Origin: Chloracidobacterium sp.
Lineage (GTDB): Bacteria > Acidobacteriota > Blastocatellia > Pyrinomonadales > Pyrinomonadaceae
NCBI GenBank assembly: GCA_016720705.1
Contig: JADKKB010000005.1
Span: 434,001-498,000 of the forward strand
Length of the DNA: 64,000 nucleotides
Reading direction: 5' to 3'
In this document: one piece after another, positions 8,772-19,223 of the stretch
Numbering within the stretch: the first letter of the stretch is position 1
Layout: each line of letters opens with the position of its first letter
The notes under the pieces: generated by a model
Databases searched by the model: none
Told to the model about the DNA's origin: nothing
What the model saw: the letters and a program-made list of their open reading frames with translations, nothing else
Translations under genes and position numbers: made by a program

Positions 8772-9914
8772 ATGAAAAAGATTTTTGTATCGTTGCTTTT
8801 CCTGCCTATTCTGTTTTCCATTACGCAGGCTCAATATTTCTCATCGACGACGGCAGCGAACGCCGGAGCGAAATTCCGAGCCGGTGATAGCGACGGAGCT
8901 ATCGCGATTTTGACCAAGGCAATCGAGAAAGGGAAAGATCTCTACGAAGCACACCTAATGCGCGGGAATATTCGATCCATGAAGGGCGATCTGGATGGAG
9001 CCATCGCGGATTATTCCGTGGCGCTGGAGATCGATCCGGCGGCGGGCGAAGTTTATCAGAAACGGGCGATGTACCGAAAGTTTAAGCGGGATTACGCCGG
9101 AGCGGTCAAGGACCTCGATTCGGCTATTGCAAATTCGAAATACCCGGCCCGAATTTTCGTCGACCGTGGACGGGTCAAAGAAGATCTCGGCGACGCGAAC
9201 GGTGCACTGGCGGATTTTCAAGCCGCATTGTCCTACGAACCAAGGCTCGCGTCAGCGGTTATCGGCATTTCTCAACTTCGTGAAAGGGCCGGTGAACGTG
9301 ACAGTGCGATCCTTGTGCTCAGCGACTTCCTTGCCGCGTTTGAAGGACGTCACGCGGGCAAAGAGCCAGTAGCCAACGTTGATATCGTCGGCGGTGGTGC
9401 TGCCGTCAAACGTGAGTCGGGCGAAAGCAAGGACAAACAGGAGTTCCTAATTTCGACCGGCGTCGTGAGGTCCCGGCCTTCAACAAGAGAAGAATCGGAT
9501 AGGGAGACTGCTCAGATGGAGCAAATGCTGAATGTTTCCCACGCGTACATGACGATAGGCCGAATTTATATCGATAATGGCGACGACGTCAAGGCTCTTG
9601 AGAACATCGAAAAAGGACTCAAGATGAATCCTCAAGACCCTTACGGCTACTCTTTACGCAGCCGGATCCGCTGGAAACTCGCCGATCTACGCGGTGTCAT
9701 CGACGACATGACCAAGGTCGTTGCATCCCCGATGCGTTCGCCAGGCTATCACCTCGATAGAGCAATATTGTTAACGCTACAGGGAAAAGACGCCGAGGCC
9801 GCCGCCGAATTCGCCCTTCATCAGAAAATATTCCCTGCACTTACCGACGAAAAGATACAGACCCAGATCGAACGTGCAAAAGAACTCCGAACTGGTGCTC
9901 CTTCGAAGCCATAA
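8772..9914 (+). CDS. Exported tetratricopeptide-repeat protein
   Basis: The 380-residue protein starts with a signal peptide (MKKIFVSLLFLPILFSITQA). TPR units then follow: about 30-165 (motifs such as GDLDGAIADYSVALEIDPAA and GDANGALADFQAALSYEP) and again about 255-350 (GDDVKALENIEKGLKMNP). TPRs are protein-protein scaffolds; the partner is unknown. A GAGG ribosome site lies 6 bp before the ATG. The next gene is convergent, so it is probably monocistronic. Confidence 0.88.
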   Translation: MKKIFVSLLFLPILFSITQAQYFSSTTAANAGAKFRAGDSDGAIAILTKAIEKGKDLYEAHLMRGNIRSMKGDLDGAIADYSVALEIDPAAGEVYQKRAMYRKFKRDYAGAVKDLDSAIANSKYPARIFVDRGRVKEDLGDANGALADFQAALSYEPRLASAVIGISQLRERAGERDSAILVLSDFLAAFEGRHAGKEPVANVDIVGGGAAVKRESGESKDKQEFLISTGVVRSRPSTREESDRETAQMEQMLNVSHAYMTIGRIYIDNGDDVKALENIEKGLKMNPQDPYGYSLRSRIRWKLADLRGVIDDMTKVVASPMRSPGYHLDRAILLTLQGKDAEAAAEFALHQKIFPALTDEKIQTQIERAKELRTGAPSKP

Positions 9915-9938
9915 TCGCAGATGTCCTGAGCGACGCGG

Positions 9939-10814
9939 CTAGGCGGAGGTAGCGGTTGTCGGTCGATTGCGGTATTGGATAAATGTATGAGCGATGACGG
10001 TCACGACGATCACTACGCCACCGAGAATCGCCCACTTTTGTGGCTGTTCGCCGACAAAGAAGAAGACCCAGACCGGATTTAGCAGCGGTTCGATAAAGCC
10101 TATGATCGAGGCATCAAGTGGGCGAGTGCCGCGGTTGACGCCCTTAATAAATAGAATGTATGCGACACCGATCTGAAAAATTCCTAGAAACCCGACCGCT
10201 GCGGCATCCATTAGCGTCATTTTCGGTATGGCGGCGATCCCGGACGGCAGCATAATAAGCGCGAGCAGTAAATTGCCGTAGATGACGGTGATCGTCGAAT
10301 TCATCGCCGCCGCCCGCGGATGACGCAGGAGCATTATGTAAAGTCCGAGAGCGATGCCCGAACCCAATGCCGCGATGTTACCCTGATAATCGCCGATATT
10401 GAGATCGCCGACAAAGAAAAGACTCATTCCGCCAATACAGAAAACGATCGTGACGAGATCACGCAGGTGAAACTTTTCGCCGATGATGAAGGGTGCAAGG
10501 ACCAGAATGTAGATCGGGGCCGTGTACTGGAGAAATATAGCGTTGGCGGCGGTCGTGTGCTTGGTGGCCCACACGAAGAGAAACAGAAGAGAGGCATAGA
10601 TGCCCGACGCCATCAGGCCGAACGCGTTTATCCGCAATCCATTGCGCCGCGTGACGATCAAGACCGTAATTCCGGCCAGCAATGAACGAAAAAATGTTAC
10701 CTGATATGCGTCAAGATTGGTCGCAAGCTTGATGAACATCCCGCCGGTACTCCAGAGCAGGACCGCGAGGACGACCAAGACAACAGGCGGAATTGGTTTC
10801 TTTTCTTGGACCAC
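9939..10814 (-). CDS. EamA/DMT-family permease
   Basis: The protein has about ten hydrophobic segments arranged as two five-helix halves, beginning PPVVLVVLAVLLWSTGGMF, typical of drug/metabolite transporter (EamA) permeases. The second half contains IGFIEPLLNPVWVFFFVGE, a typical EamA end. The substrate cannot be told. The frame is open to a TTG at 10857-10859, but that extension reads through a CACAGAG-type repeat, so I place the start at GTG 10812-10814 (291 residues). No clear ribosome site supports either choice. Confidence 0.85.
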   Translation of the reverse strand: MVQEKKPIPPVVLVVLAVLLWSTGGMFIKLATNLDAYQVTFFRSLLAGITVLIVTRRNGLRINAFGLMASGIYASLLFLFVWATKHTTAANAIFLQYTAPIYILVLAPFIIGEKFHLRDLVTIVFCIGGMSLFFVGDLNIGDYQGNIAALGSGIALGLYIMLLRHPRAAAMNSTITVIYGNLLLALIMLPSGIAAIPKMTLMDAAAVGFLGIFQIGVAYILFIKGVNRGTRPLDASIIGFIEPLLNPVWVFFFVGEQPQKWAILGGVVIVVTVIAHTFIQYRNRPTTATSA

Positions 10815-10819
10815 GAGAG

Positions 10820-10905
10820 ATTTGTACCACACGGAGCACGGAGAACACAGACGGGCCAATTGATTTTTTATCTATGTGCCCGCTGTGATCTCTGTGTTGG
10901 ACCGG
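10820..10905. repeat. CACGGAG/CTGTG degenerate repeat
   Basis: The spacer holds 'accacacggagcacgg' followed by 'gaacacagacggg' and, on the other arm, 'gctgtgatctctgtgtt'. This is the same style of repeat as at 8351 and 33036. It lies between two minus-strand genes and overlaps the rejected N-terminal extension of the permease. Confidence 0.5.
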
Positions 10906-10910
10906 TTTGC

Positions 10911-11948
10911 TTATTCGTCGCTGGTCGCGGACGCGATAGTTTCGCGAAGAACCTTAGCAGACGTCGTGGCAGGCTGCAGGACTAGATCCTCGACGTTGCC
11001 GTGGATCTTTTTGCCAAAGATGGCATTCCACGGGGGTATTACTATACTGACGTTGCCGGACGCAATAGCCTGACACGAAAGGCGAATGAAAGGTTTGGGT
11101 TCGTCCGGCTGGTTATAGCCGAATATCTTCATCTGTCGGCGTTCACGCGGGCTGACGTCGGTCAATTTGTCCTGTCCGCCTAAAACTCCGACCCAGCAGG
11201 TTCCGCACGAGGCAGCAGTACACTCGACCGGTACCGGGCCTTCCCAGCAGCGTTCGTCCTTGGCCTGCCAATTCTGCGAGCGGTCATTGGCCGAGGCTCC
11301 GGTGACCTCCTGATCCTGCATTATGGCAAATTTGCCGGCGGCACTTAGCGACGCGAAATTGACCGAAAACTTCTTATTGACCGTCTTGAGAAAGCCGAAT
11401 ATGCCCTGGGAATCGTCAGTTGCACGCTCGGTGACGATCGCATCGGGCGATTTCGACATTATTCCGGACGCCTTTTCTATTTCGCCGGCGGCGGCCTTGA
11501 AAGCATCAAGTCCGACTTGATTTAGTGTTGCGAGGCCGACAGCGACGATCGCATTTACCAACTTCCGATCAGCCTTTAGCTTTTCGGCGACAAGTATCGC
11601 GATCTGCTTGATCTCCTCGGCAAGCTCGTGCGTCTGATCGGTGAAGACCACAGCCTCGGCCTCAATGGCCGCTTTTACCGTTTTCCAGTAACGATGGCCG
11701 TAGAGGAAATGGTGCGAAGTGTCGATCTGACCGGCAATGTCGAAATTGCCCTGCATACCAAAGCTGTGCAGGGTCGCATCACGGTCTTCGGCAGCGTCGA
11801 TCGCCAGTTTGAGACTGAGCGGATAAAACCGGAACCAGATCTGCACGGCATTCTTATCGACCTCGTGGATCTCCGGCAAAAGCGTCTCAACCGCGGCGAG
11901 CCAGTCAGACTCGGTAAAATTAGCTAGATATGTTTCAAGATTCGTCAT
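10911..11948 (-). CDS. Protein with C-terminal [2Fe-2S] ferredoxin domain
   Basis: 345 residues from the ATG at 11946-11948. Residues about 1-210 are largely helical and unrecognised. The C-terminal part carries a plant-type ferredoxin cysteine pattern, C243-x4-C248-x2-C251 and C292 (ECTAASCGTCWVGVLGG, later RLSCQA), which should bind a [2Fe-2S] cluster. A further cysteine, C234, precedes it. An open extension to 12071 exists, but the shorter start matches the conserved-looking MTNLETYLANF and has a weak GAGAG upstream. It is probably a cytoplasmic electron-transfer protein; the partner is unknown. Confidence 0.78.
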   Translation of the reverse strand: MTNLETYLANFTESDWLAAVETLLPEIHEVDKNAVQIWFRFYPLSLKLAIDAAEDRDATLHSFGMQGNFDIAGQIDTSHHFLYGHRYWKTVKAAIEAEAVVFTDQTHELAEEIKQIAILVAEKLKADRKLVNAIVAVGLATLNQVGLDAFKAAAGEIEKASGIMSKSPDAIVTERATDDSQGIFGFLKTVNKKFSVNFASLSAAGKFAIMQDQEVTGASANDRSQNWQAKDERCWEGPVPVECTAASCGTCWVGVLGGQDKLTDVSPRERRQMKIFGYNQPDEPKPFIRLSCQAIASGNVSIVIPPWNAIFGKKIHGNVEDLVLQPATTSAKVLRETIASATSDE

Positions 11949-12120
11949 GCGTTTATTGCTCTCTATTATATTGGAAGAAATCGCCAAGTTATCGAAACTT
12001 GAAACTTTATCAAATTCTAGTAAACAAATCCAAATTCGATATGGGTAAAAACTGACGTCTAAGTTTGACAAAATCTAAGGGGGGGTATTACTATTGGCGC
12101 CCTGTTTCAGGACTTCCGAA

Positions 12121-12474
12121 ATGGACGGACGAATTTTCCACATAAAAGAAATCCTCTCACAAAATTTGGGACACGCTTGGTGTGTGGACGAAATGGCTCG
12201 TATTGCCGAACTTTCTGGCTCACATTTTCTTAATCTTTTCAAGAAAGAGATCGGAATGCCGCCAATGGCGTATCTTTGTAGTCTTAGGTTGGAGCGAGCC
12301 AAATTTTTGATCGAAACGACATTTCTGCGGATCAAAGAGATTGGAGTTCAAACCGGACTCGTCAATGACACCCAATTTACCCGCTGCTTCAAAAAGAAAT
12401 TCGGTATAACTCCGTCCGCATATCGCAAACGTTGTTGGGAAATCGAACAGTCAATTCCGCCAAATAGACAGTAA
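12121..12474 (+). CDS. Minimal AraC-type transcription regulator
   Basis: 117 residues that are almost only the double helix-turn-helix DNA-binding domain of AraC/XylS regulators: first HTH about 20-45 (VDEMARIAELSGSHFLNLFK), second about 70-95 (IKEIGVQTGLVNDTQFTRCF), with the C-terminal signature KKKFGITPSAYRK. There is no N-terminal ligand domain. An AGGAC ribosome site fits the ATG at 12121; a TTG 27 bp upstream is less likely. It is divergent from the ferredoxin-domain gene and precedes the AT-rich cassette 12591-15198, which it may regulate (inference from position). Confidence 0.85.
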   Translation: MDGRIFHIKEILSQNLGHAWCVDEMARIAELSGSHFLNLFKKEIGMPPMAYLCSLRLERAKFLIETTFLRIKEIGVQTGLVNDTQFTRCFKKKFGITPSAYRKRCWEIEQSIPPNRQ

Positions 12475-12504
12475 TATGAGTTTCCGCCTATAAATAAGAT
12501 TTTT

Positions 12505-12523
12505 CAACAAGAAATAATTGTTG
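12505..12523. promoter_or_regulatory. Inverted repeat upstream of peptide cassette
   Basis: CAACAA (12505-12510) and TTGTTG (12518-12523) form a perfect inverted repeat with a 7-base spacer, in the AT-rich spacer 68 bp ahead of the small-peptide gene. It is a candidate operator; no binding protein is known. Confidence 0.4.
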
Positions 12524-12590
12524 TGTTTAACAAAGCAAAAAAATATCCTGAATCGTCAGCGTTCCACACAAATTAATTAGGAGAGTAACT

Positions 12591-12824
12591 ATGAAGAAGA
12601 TATTGGCGGAATTGCCTATTCGCAGAATTATTTTGGTTTCCATAATTCTTGGAGGCTTGTTAGGAAGTGTTAATATTGAGGCAAATCTGGGGCCTCCGTC
12701 GTGTACCCCTCCCCCAGGGGGCTGTACGAATGAAGGTTGTCACAATTCACGTCCTGACGGTCAGGGATATCAAGTATGTCTCTTTTCAGGAAATAACTGC
12801 CCTCCATTAACACAATGTCAGTAA
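12591..12824 (+). CDS. Small exported six-cysteine peptide
   Basis: A 77-residue peptide, not recognised. It has a basic N-terminus, a hydrophobic segment at about 13-27 and a probable signal-peptidase site near A31. The mature part (about 45 residues) is rich in Pro, Gly and Cys, with six cysteines at 38, 45, 50, 63, 70 and 76, a number compatible with three disulfides. The ribosome site AGGAGAG lies 6 bp before the ATG. It is followed at 27 bp by the 570-residue exported protein and then by a thioredoxin-like gene, suggesting that the three act together, with the thioredoxin-like protein handling disulfides. Function unknown. Confidence 0.75.
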   Translation: MKKILAELPIRRIILVSIILGGLLGSVNIEANLGPPSCTPPPGGCTNEGCHNSRPDGQGYQVCLFSGNNCPPLTQCQ

Positions 12825-12851
12825 TTTTAGCGATGATGAGGAGGAATGTGA

Positions 12852-14564
12852 ATGAGAAAGTGCAAATATCCGAGTAGTTGTGTCTTATTTATAGCTTTGT
12901 TATCCATATTCCTACTTTTCTCGTCCGTTTTGTGTCAAAAGCAAGAAACGAAAAATACTAGAGAATTGCTCATTTGGCAGCAACGTGTAGATGAGCTGAC
13001 AAACGGAATTTTTAACGATTCTAAGTCAGTCGATGATTCTGAAAGAACATTTTATCTGGCTCTGTTGGCAAAAATGTGGTGGAAAGTTGATTCCGCCGAA
13101 GCCCATAGATTCCTAAAGAAGGCGTCCGACTTGATGTTGAGAGATGTGGAGTTAGACGACACAATCGATCTTTCGAAAAAGATCAAATATAGTCAAAAGA
13201 CACTCCAAATTATCGCCTCGCTCGATGAGCAATTGAGTCAATCATTGACCGAGAAGATTGCAAAGATCCTCGAAACAAAAGGAAATGGCGATAAGGCGAA
13301 CGCCGATTCCTTTGTAATGATTGGACTTCAAATTGTTGAAAAAAATCCACAGCTAGGATATGCGTTGGGGGTGAAATCTCTCAATTACGGGTACGCTGAA
13401 CGGCTGCACGCATTGATTCTAAAGTTGAATTTTAAGGATTCGATACTCGCCGAAGGTTTATTTCAGCTTGCGTTGGCGGCTGTCAGACGAAACTTCGGCT
13501 ATCAATCTGCCGGAGGTCTTGGGATCATAGTTTTTGAGGTTCGCGATGGCAAAACATTTTCGGATACGGCTCGACGGTCTTATCTTGAGTTATTAGCAGA
13601 AATGATCTCAGCCGCAACATTGAGTGAACCTGACCGAGCCACGCGATGTGAGATTCTACCTTTGTTAACTGAGCGGCTTGATAAATTTGACGAATACTTG
13701 CCGAATCTGGCTCTGACTGTTCGGCAGCAGGTGCAGCTATGCCTACCGTTTGTTACCGGCTATACAGCAGGAATAACCAAGGCGGAGACAGGCGATAATG
13801 GCCCGCAGACTGCTGATGAATTCATACGCGCTGCTCGGGACACCAATGACCGTGGACTTAAAGTGCATTATTTCCACCGAGCTATAGAGAAACTTAACGA
13901 CATGAAGAAATTCGAGGATATCGTTTCACTTCTTGACGATATGACTGAGGATGAACGTAATTTTATTCGTAATGACATATGGGAAGAATTTCGTGCGGAC
14001 TATGCTTCTAAGTTGGCTCTTGTATATTTTGAAAATAAAGACCTGCCGGCAGTATATCGGGTTATTGACCGAACGCCAAAACGGATTCGACCCTATACAA
14101 GGTTTCGTATAGCATACAAAATCTCTCCGGTTAAAGATCGCGGATTTTATCTTGAAAATCTTGAAGGGATAAGGAAAGAACTCGACTCGATCGAAGTTAA
14201 CGCTAAGGATGCGGCCAGTAATTACCTTACTCTTGCAGGATTATATCTAAAAATCCAACCCACCGAATCCGAAAGTATTTTTAGAAATGCGGTCAAATAT
14301 ATCAACAAAACAGATGATGAAAATCCGGACTTTTTACCCGAAAAGGATTGGGCCCCCTTGCAGGACTATGAGAGTCTTTCATCCGAATTGCTTGAAACGG
14401 ATGAATCCAGTATTCAGGGTTCGCTGAAAACCATCAGCTCTCGACGGAGCCGGATACGGTTAAAGCTTGGTTTATTGGAATCGACTTTGCAAAGACTTGA
14501 GAAAGTTAAGAAAGATGTTGAGTTAGAAAAAAAGGTTCTCCGTACTCGAATGCCGAATCAATAA
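12852..14564 (+). CDS. Large exported helical protein of unknown function
   Basis: 570 residues with an N-terminal signal peptide (about 1-29, hydrophobic VLFIALLSIFLLFSSVL). The rest is mostly helical, with repeated Leu/Ala patterns that could be divergent TPR or alpha-solenoid units, for example FIRAARDTNDRGLKVHYFHR. No catalytic motif was recognised. Base composition is clearly more AT-rich than in genes on either side, as in its two partners. It starts 27 bp after the six-cysteine peptide and ends 4 bp before the thioredoxin-like gene, so the three almost certainly share a transcript. Confidence 0.75.
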   Translation: MRKCKYPSSCVLFIALLSIFLLFSSVLCQKQETKNTRELLIWQQRVDELTNGIFNDSKSVDDSERTFYLALLAKMWWKVDSAEAHRFLKKASDLMLRDVELDDTIDLSKKIKYSQKTLQIIASLDEQLSQSLTEKIAKILETKGNGDKANADSFVMIGLQIVEKNPQLGYALGVKSLNYGYAERLHALILKLNFKDSILAEGLFQLALAAVRRNFGYQSAGGLGIIVFEVRDGKTFSDTARRSYLELLAEMISAATLSEPDRATRCEILPLLTERLDKFDEYLPNLALTVRQQVQLCLPFVTGYTAGITKAETGDNGPQTADEFIRAARDTNDRGLKVHYFHRAIEKLNDMKKFEDIVSLLDDMTEDERNFIRNDIWEEFRADYASKLALVYFENKDLPAVYRVIDRTPKRIRPYTRFRIAYKISPVKDRGFYLENLEGIRKELDSIEVNAKDAASNYLTLAGLYLKIQPTESESIFRNAVKYINKTDDENPDFLPEKDWAPLQDYESLSSELLETDESSIQGSLKTISSRRSRIRLKLGLLESTLQRLEKVKKDVELEKKVLRTRMPNQ

Positions 14565-14568
14565 GTAT

Positions 14569-15198
14569 ATGCGAACAAAAATACTCTCACTAGGAGTTTG
14601 TTTTATACTTACCTTTGTAGTCGTTCTGATAATTAAAGGATCTTCCTACTTTATAGATATCATTGAAGATCTTCGCGGTTATGATTACACGGCAAAAATG
14701 TCGAAAGGGTATGATTGGATCGGACCTAAAAACGGGGAAGTAATTGATTTAACTTCCTTGAAAGATGAAAAGGGTATTTCTTTATCCGAAAAATCCAATG
14801 GCAGACTCACGTTGCTTACTGTTGTCGACCCAGGCTGTGCCGCATGCAAAGAAACCGAAGAGCAATTTCATTTTTTAAATGAAAAGGTTAAGGAGATCGG
14901 GGTTAATTATTATATAGTTTGCTTCTCTCCGAAAGTTCAAGCAAATGATCTATCGGCCTATGTGAAGTCGCTACATATGGACACTGAGTCGATGATTTGG
15001 ACTAACGACTTTCAGAATGTCCTGCCTTCAATAAAAGCCATAGCTTTTCCCTCACACATTCTTATTGATTCTGCCGGCGATGTGATCAAGAGTTTCCCAG
15101 GGACTAGTAATGAGAATCGTGTACGAAACCGAATGGTTAGTAAGGTTCTTGAAGATGTAACGATTGAAAGTAATCAAAAAACAAATATCGATGAATGA
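14569..15198 (+). CDS. Membrane-anchored thioredoxin-like protein
   Basis: 209 residues with an N-terminal membrane anchor (about 5-28) and a thioredoxin fold facing the periplasm. The active-site motif is CAAC (90-93) in VVDPGCAACKETEEQF, and the cis-proline region is AFPSHILID. The N-terminal part of the domain resembles TlpA/ResA-type thiol-disulfide oxidoreductases. It follows the large exported protein by 4 bp. In this setting it is likely to reduce or isomerise disulfides of the neighbouring six-cysteine peptide, but that is inference. Start ATG at 14569. Confidence 0.82.
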   Translation: MRTKILSLGVCFILTFVVVLIIKGSSYFIDIIEDLRGYDYTAKMSKGYDWIGPKNGEVIDLTSLKDEKGISLSEKSNGRLTLLTVVDPGCAACKETEEQFHFLNEKVKEIGVNYYIVCFSPKVQANDLSAYVKSLHMDTESMIWTNDFQNVLPSIKAIAFPSHILIDSAGDVIKSFPGTSNENRVRNRMVSKVLEDVTIESNQKTNIDE

Positions 15199-15269
15199 TC
15201 CGATTTTTTTTTCACTGAAGGCCGATCGTAGACGTATTCCCAGTTATAGGTAGAGGTGAACTGATTCAA

Positions 15270-15647
15270 ATGTTGTCGTTAATCATACGAATTGCCGGTG
15301 TACTATTACTTGGGGCGATCGCGATGGTAGTGGTTTCGTGGGCATCTATGTCCGCAATTACCGCGGGGACTTTCTCACTTCTATTTGGAGCACTTGTTTC
15401 AGGGGGCATTTACCTTGTATTTGGCGTTATCGCCGGACTATTTTGGCCACGCGGATATATCTCGGGTGGATTGTCTCTTGCGTCGCCGATTATTATCTTC
15501 ACTTGCCTGTATGTGTTGTTTAGCGGCTTTGGTCCCCGCTTCATCGCCATTGACCTGCCGATCCTAGCGATTTGTACGTTCTCGGCGGTGCTCGGGTGTT
15601 TTATCGGAAAGCGTCTGACTAACCTGTACATTGGTCGCACGAATTAA
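15270..15647 (+). CDS. Small integral membrane protein
   Basis: 125 residues with about four hydrophobic segments (7-27, 33-57, 66-86, 95-113) and few charged residues. No family is recognised. It lies 71 bp after the thioredoxin-like gene on the same strand and may be read from the same promoter. GAGGTGA about 13 bp before the ATG could be the ribosome site. Confidence 0.6.
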   Translation: MLSLIIRIAGVLLLGAIAMVVVSWASMSAITAGTFSLLFGALVSGGIYLVFGVIAGLFWPRGYISGGLSLASPIIIFTCLYVLFSGFGPRFIAIDLPILAICTFSAVLGCFIGKRLTNLYIGRTN

Positions 15648-15789
15648 ATAACGAGTATTCGCCCGGTTTTCTAGCCTTACCTTATTTATTGTTGCCGGGA
15701 AGACTCCCTTGCTCTGAGCACCTCTACTTCGTGCCGAAACGTAGCCGTTTCAACTTTCTCTATAATTTGCGATTACCGGACCTGTCGGC

Positions 15790-15818
15790 TTGACAAGAAC
15801 AGGTCAAATTCATAATAT
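15790..15818 (+). promoter_or_regulatory. Sigma-70 promoter for rpsL operon
   Basis: A consensus -35 TTGACA (15790-15795) is followed 17 bp later by TAATAT (15813-15818) as the -10. The -35 is also the left half of an inverted repeat, TTGAC...GTCAA. The predicted transcript has a leader of roughly 290 bases before rpsL. Confidence 0.6.
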
Positions 15819-16044
15819 CTAAAGTTTCGGACTATAGCGGTCTGGGTTGCCTTGTGACTCCACGTGAGAAAACAAGGATGATTTTTGAGAATTGAAACAC
15901 GGATTGTTGCGTAAAGACGGTCATCACAGGCCGTTCGGTGAAACTGAACATATCTTTTATACCACGCTACAGCAAAGTCTCAATTTCTCGGGAAGACGGT
16001 TCAATTTAATTAACTAAGCAAGCTGAATGCTGCTTGAGCTAACT

Positions 16045-16060
16045 GCCGGACACGTCCGGC
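16045..16060 (+). promoter_or_regulatory. rpsL leader hairpin
   Basis: GCCGGA and TCCGGC pair perfectly around a CACG loop, 60 bp before rpsL. There is no T tract after it. It may be a ribosomal-protein binding or mRNA-stability element of the str operon leader. Confidence 0.45.
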
Positions 16061-16119
16061 AAGAGTCAGGTAAGAGAGAACTTTTGCCTTTCGAAGTTTT
16101 AAATTTAAGGTAACGAAAA

Positions 16120-16500
16120 ATGCCGACGATCAACCAATTAGTTAGAAAAGGACGCCAACGCGTTAAGTATAAAACGGCCAGCCCCGCTCTGCAGTCAAAT
16201 CCGCAGAAGCGTGGGGTTTGCACACGTGTCTACACCTCGACACCGAAAAAGCCGAACTCGGCTCTTCGTAAGGTTGCTCGTGTGCGTCTGACCAACCAGA
16301 TCGAAGTCACGACCTACATTCCGGGTATCGGGCATAACCTGCAGGAGCACTCGATCGTGCTTATCCGCGGCGGCCGCGTCAAGGATCTTCCGGGTGTTCG
16401 TTATCACGTTGTCCGCGGTACGCTAGATGCCTCAGGCGTCGCAAACCGCAATCAGGCCCGTTCGAAGTACGGTGCAAAACGTCCGAAGGGAGCTAAGTAA
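16120..16500 (+). CDS. rpsL: 30S ribosomal protein S12 (uS12)
   Basis: 126 residues, full length. It contains the decoding-centre loops TPKKPNSALRKVARVRL and LPGVRYHVVRGTLDASG. The lysines of the first loop match the streptomycin-sensitive form. S12 monitors codon-anticodon pairing in the 30S A site. It is the first gene of the str cluster, 6 bp ahead of rpsG. Confidence 0.98.
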   Translation: MPTINQLVRKGRQRVKYKTASPALQSNPQKRGVCTRVYTSTPKKPNSALRKVARVRLTNQIEVTTYIPGIGHNLQEHSIVLIRGGRVKDLPGVRYHVVRGTLDASGVANRNQARSKYGAKRPKGAK

Positions 16501-16506
16501 TAGAAT

Positions 16507-16977
16507 ATGCCAAGACGTAGAGTTGCAGGAAGAAGAGAAGTATTGCCGGATCCGATCTATAACAGCATCGCCGTGACCAAGTTTATTAACGGTCTGATGT
16601 GGGAAGGCAAAAAGAGCGTCGCTGAGCAGATCTTTTACGCGGCGATGGACAAGCTTGCCGAAAAGACCGGTGAAGAGCCGATCAAGGTATTTAAGAAAGC
16701 TATTGACGGCGTCGCTCCGACCCTCGAGGTCAAGTCACGCCGCATCGGTGGTGCAACATATCAGGTGCCGCTCGAAGTCAGCCGTGACCGCCGCAATACG
16801 CTGGCGATCCGCTGGATCGTATTGAACGCACGCAACCGCAGTGAGAAAACGATGGTCGACCGCCTGGTAGGCGAGTTGCTCGACTCCACAAACGGTCGCG
16901 GCGGAGCGATGAAGAAGAAGGACGACGTCCACCGTATGGCAGAGGCCAACAAGGCGTTCGCACATTACAGGTTCTAG
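16507..16977 (+). CDS. rpsG: 30S ribosomal protein S7 (uS7)
   Basis: 156 residues, the usual bacterial length, starting MPRRRVAGRREVLPDPIYNS. S7 nucleates assembly of the 30S head and lines the E site. The typical motif GGATYQVPLEV is present. It follows rpsL by 6 bp and is separated from fusA by a 66-bp spacer with a 16-bp hairpin. Confidence 0.98.
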   Translation: MPRRRVAGRREVLPDPIYNSIAVTKFINGLMWEGKKSVAEQIFYAAMDKLAEKTGEEPIKVFKKAIDGVAPTLEVKSRRIGGATYQVPLEVSRDRRNTLAIRWIVLNARNRSEKTMVDRLVGELLDSTNGRGGAMKKKDDVHRMAEANKAFAHYRF

Positions 16978-16983
16978 TGAATT

Positions 16984-17025
16984 GTAGATCGTAGGTGGTC
17001 AATAGAAATACTACCTGCGATCTGC
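16984..17025 (+). repeat. Inverted repeat in rpsG-fusA spacer
   Basis: GTAGATCGTAGGTGGT (16984-16999) pairs over all 16 positions with 17010-17025 around a 10-base loop. Thirteen pairs are Watson-Crick and three are G-U if read as plus-strand RNA. There is no T tract. It is one of a series of such hairpins in this cluster. Confidence 0.75.
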
Positions 17026-17043
17026 GTTTAACGATTTACGAAA

Positions 17044-19146
<2,103 letters not shown>

Positions 19147-19153
19147 GAGTTCG

Positions 19154-19206
19154 GAGTTCCACGCTAGGGTGGCCCGTAATAAATCAGCCAGCTAATGCTG
19201 GAACTC
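19154..19206 (+). repeat. Inverted repeat in fusA-tuf spacer
   Basis: GAGTTCCA (19154-19161) and TGGAACTC (19199-19206) are perfect complements around 37 bases, with partial further pairing inside (GGTGGC with GCCAGC). The structure ends shortly before the tuf ribosome site AAGGAGAG. Confidence 0.6.
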
Positions 19207-19223
19207 AAAACTAAGGAGAGATC

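Larger units (their letters stand above)
15648..16119. other. Upstream region of the str operon
   Basis: About 470 bp without a gene. It holds a good sigma-70 promoter and, closer to rpsL, a GC-rich hairpin (both listed). The long leader between them may be regulatory. Confidence 0.6.

Noticed and set aside
10815..10859. N-terminal extension of the EamA permease from TTG
   Set aside because: The extension is encoded by a CACAGAG-type repeat and lies before the first membrane helix.
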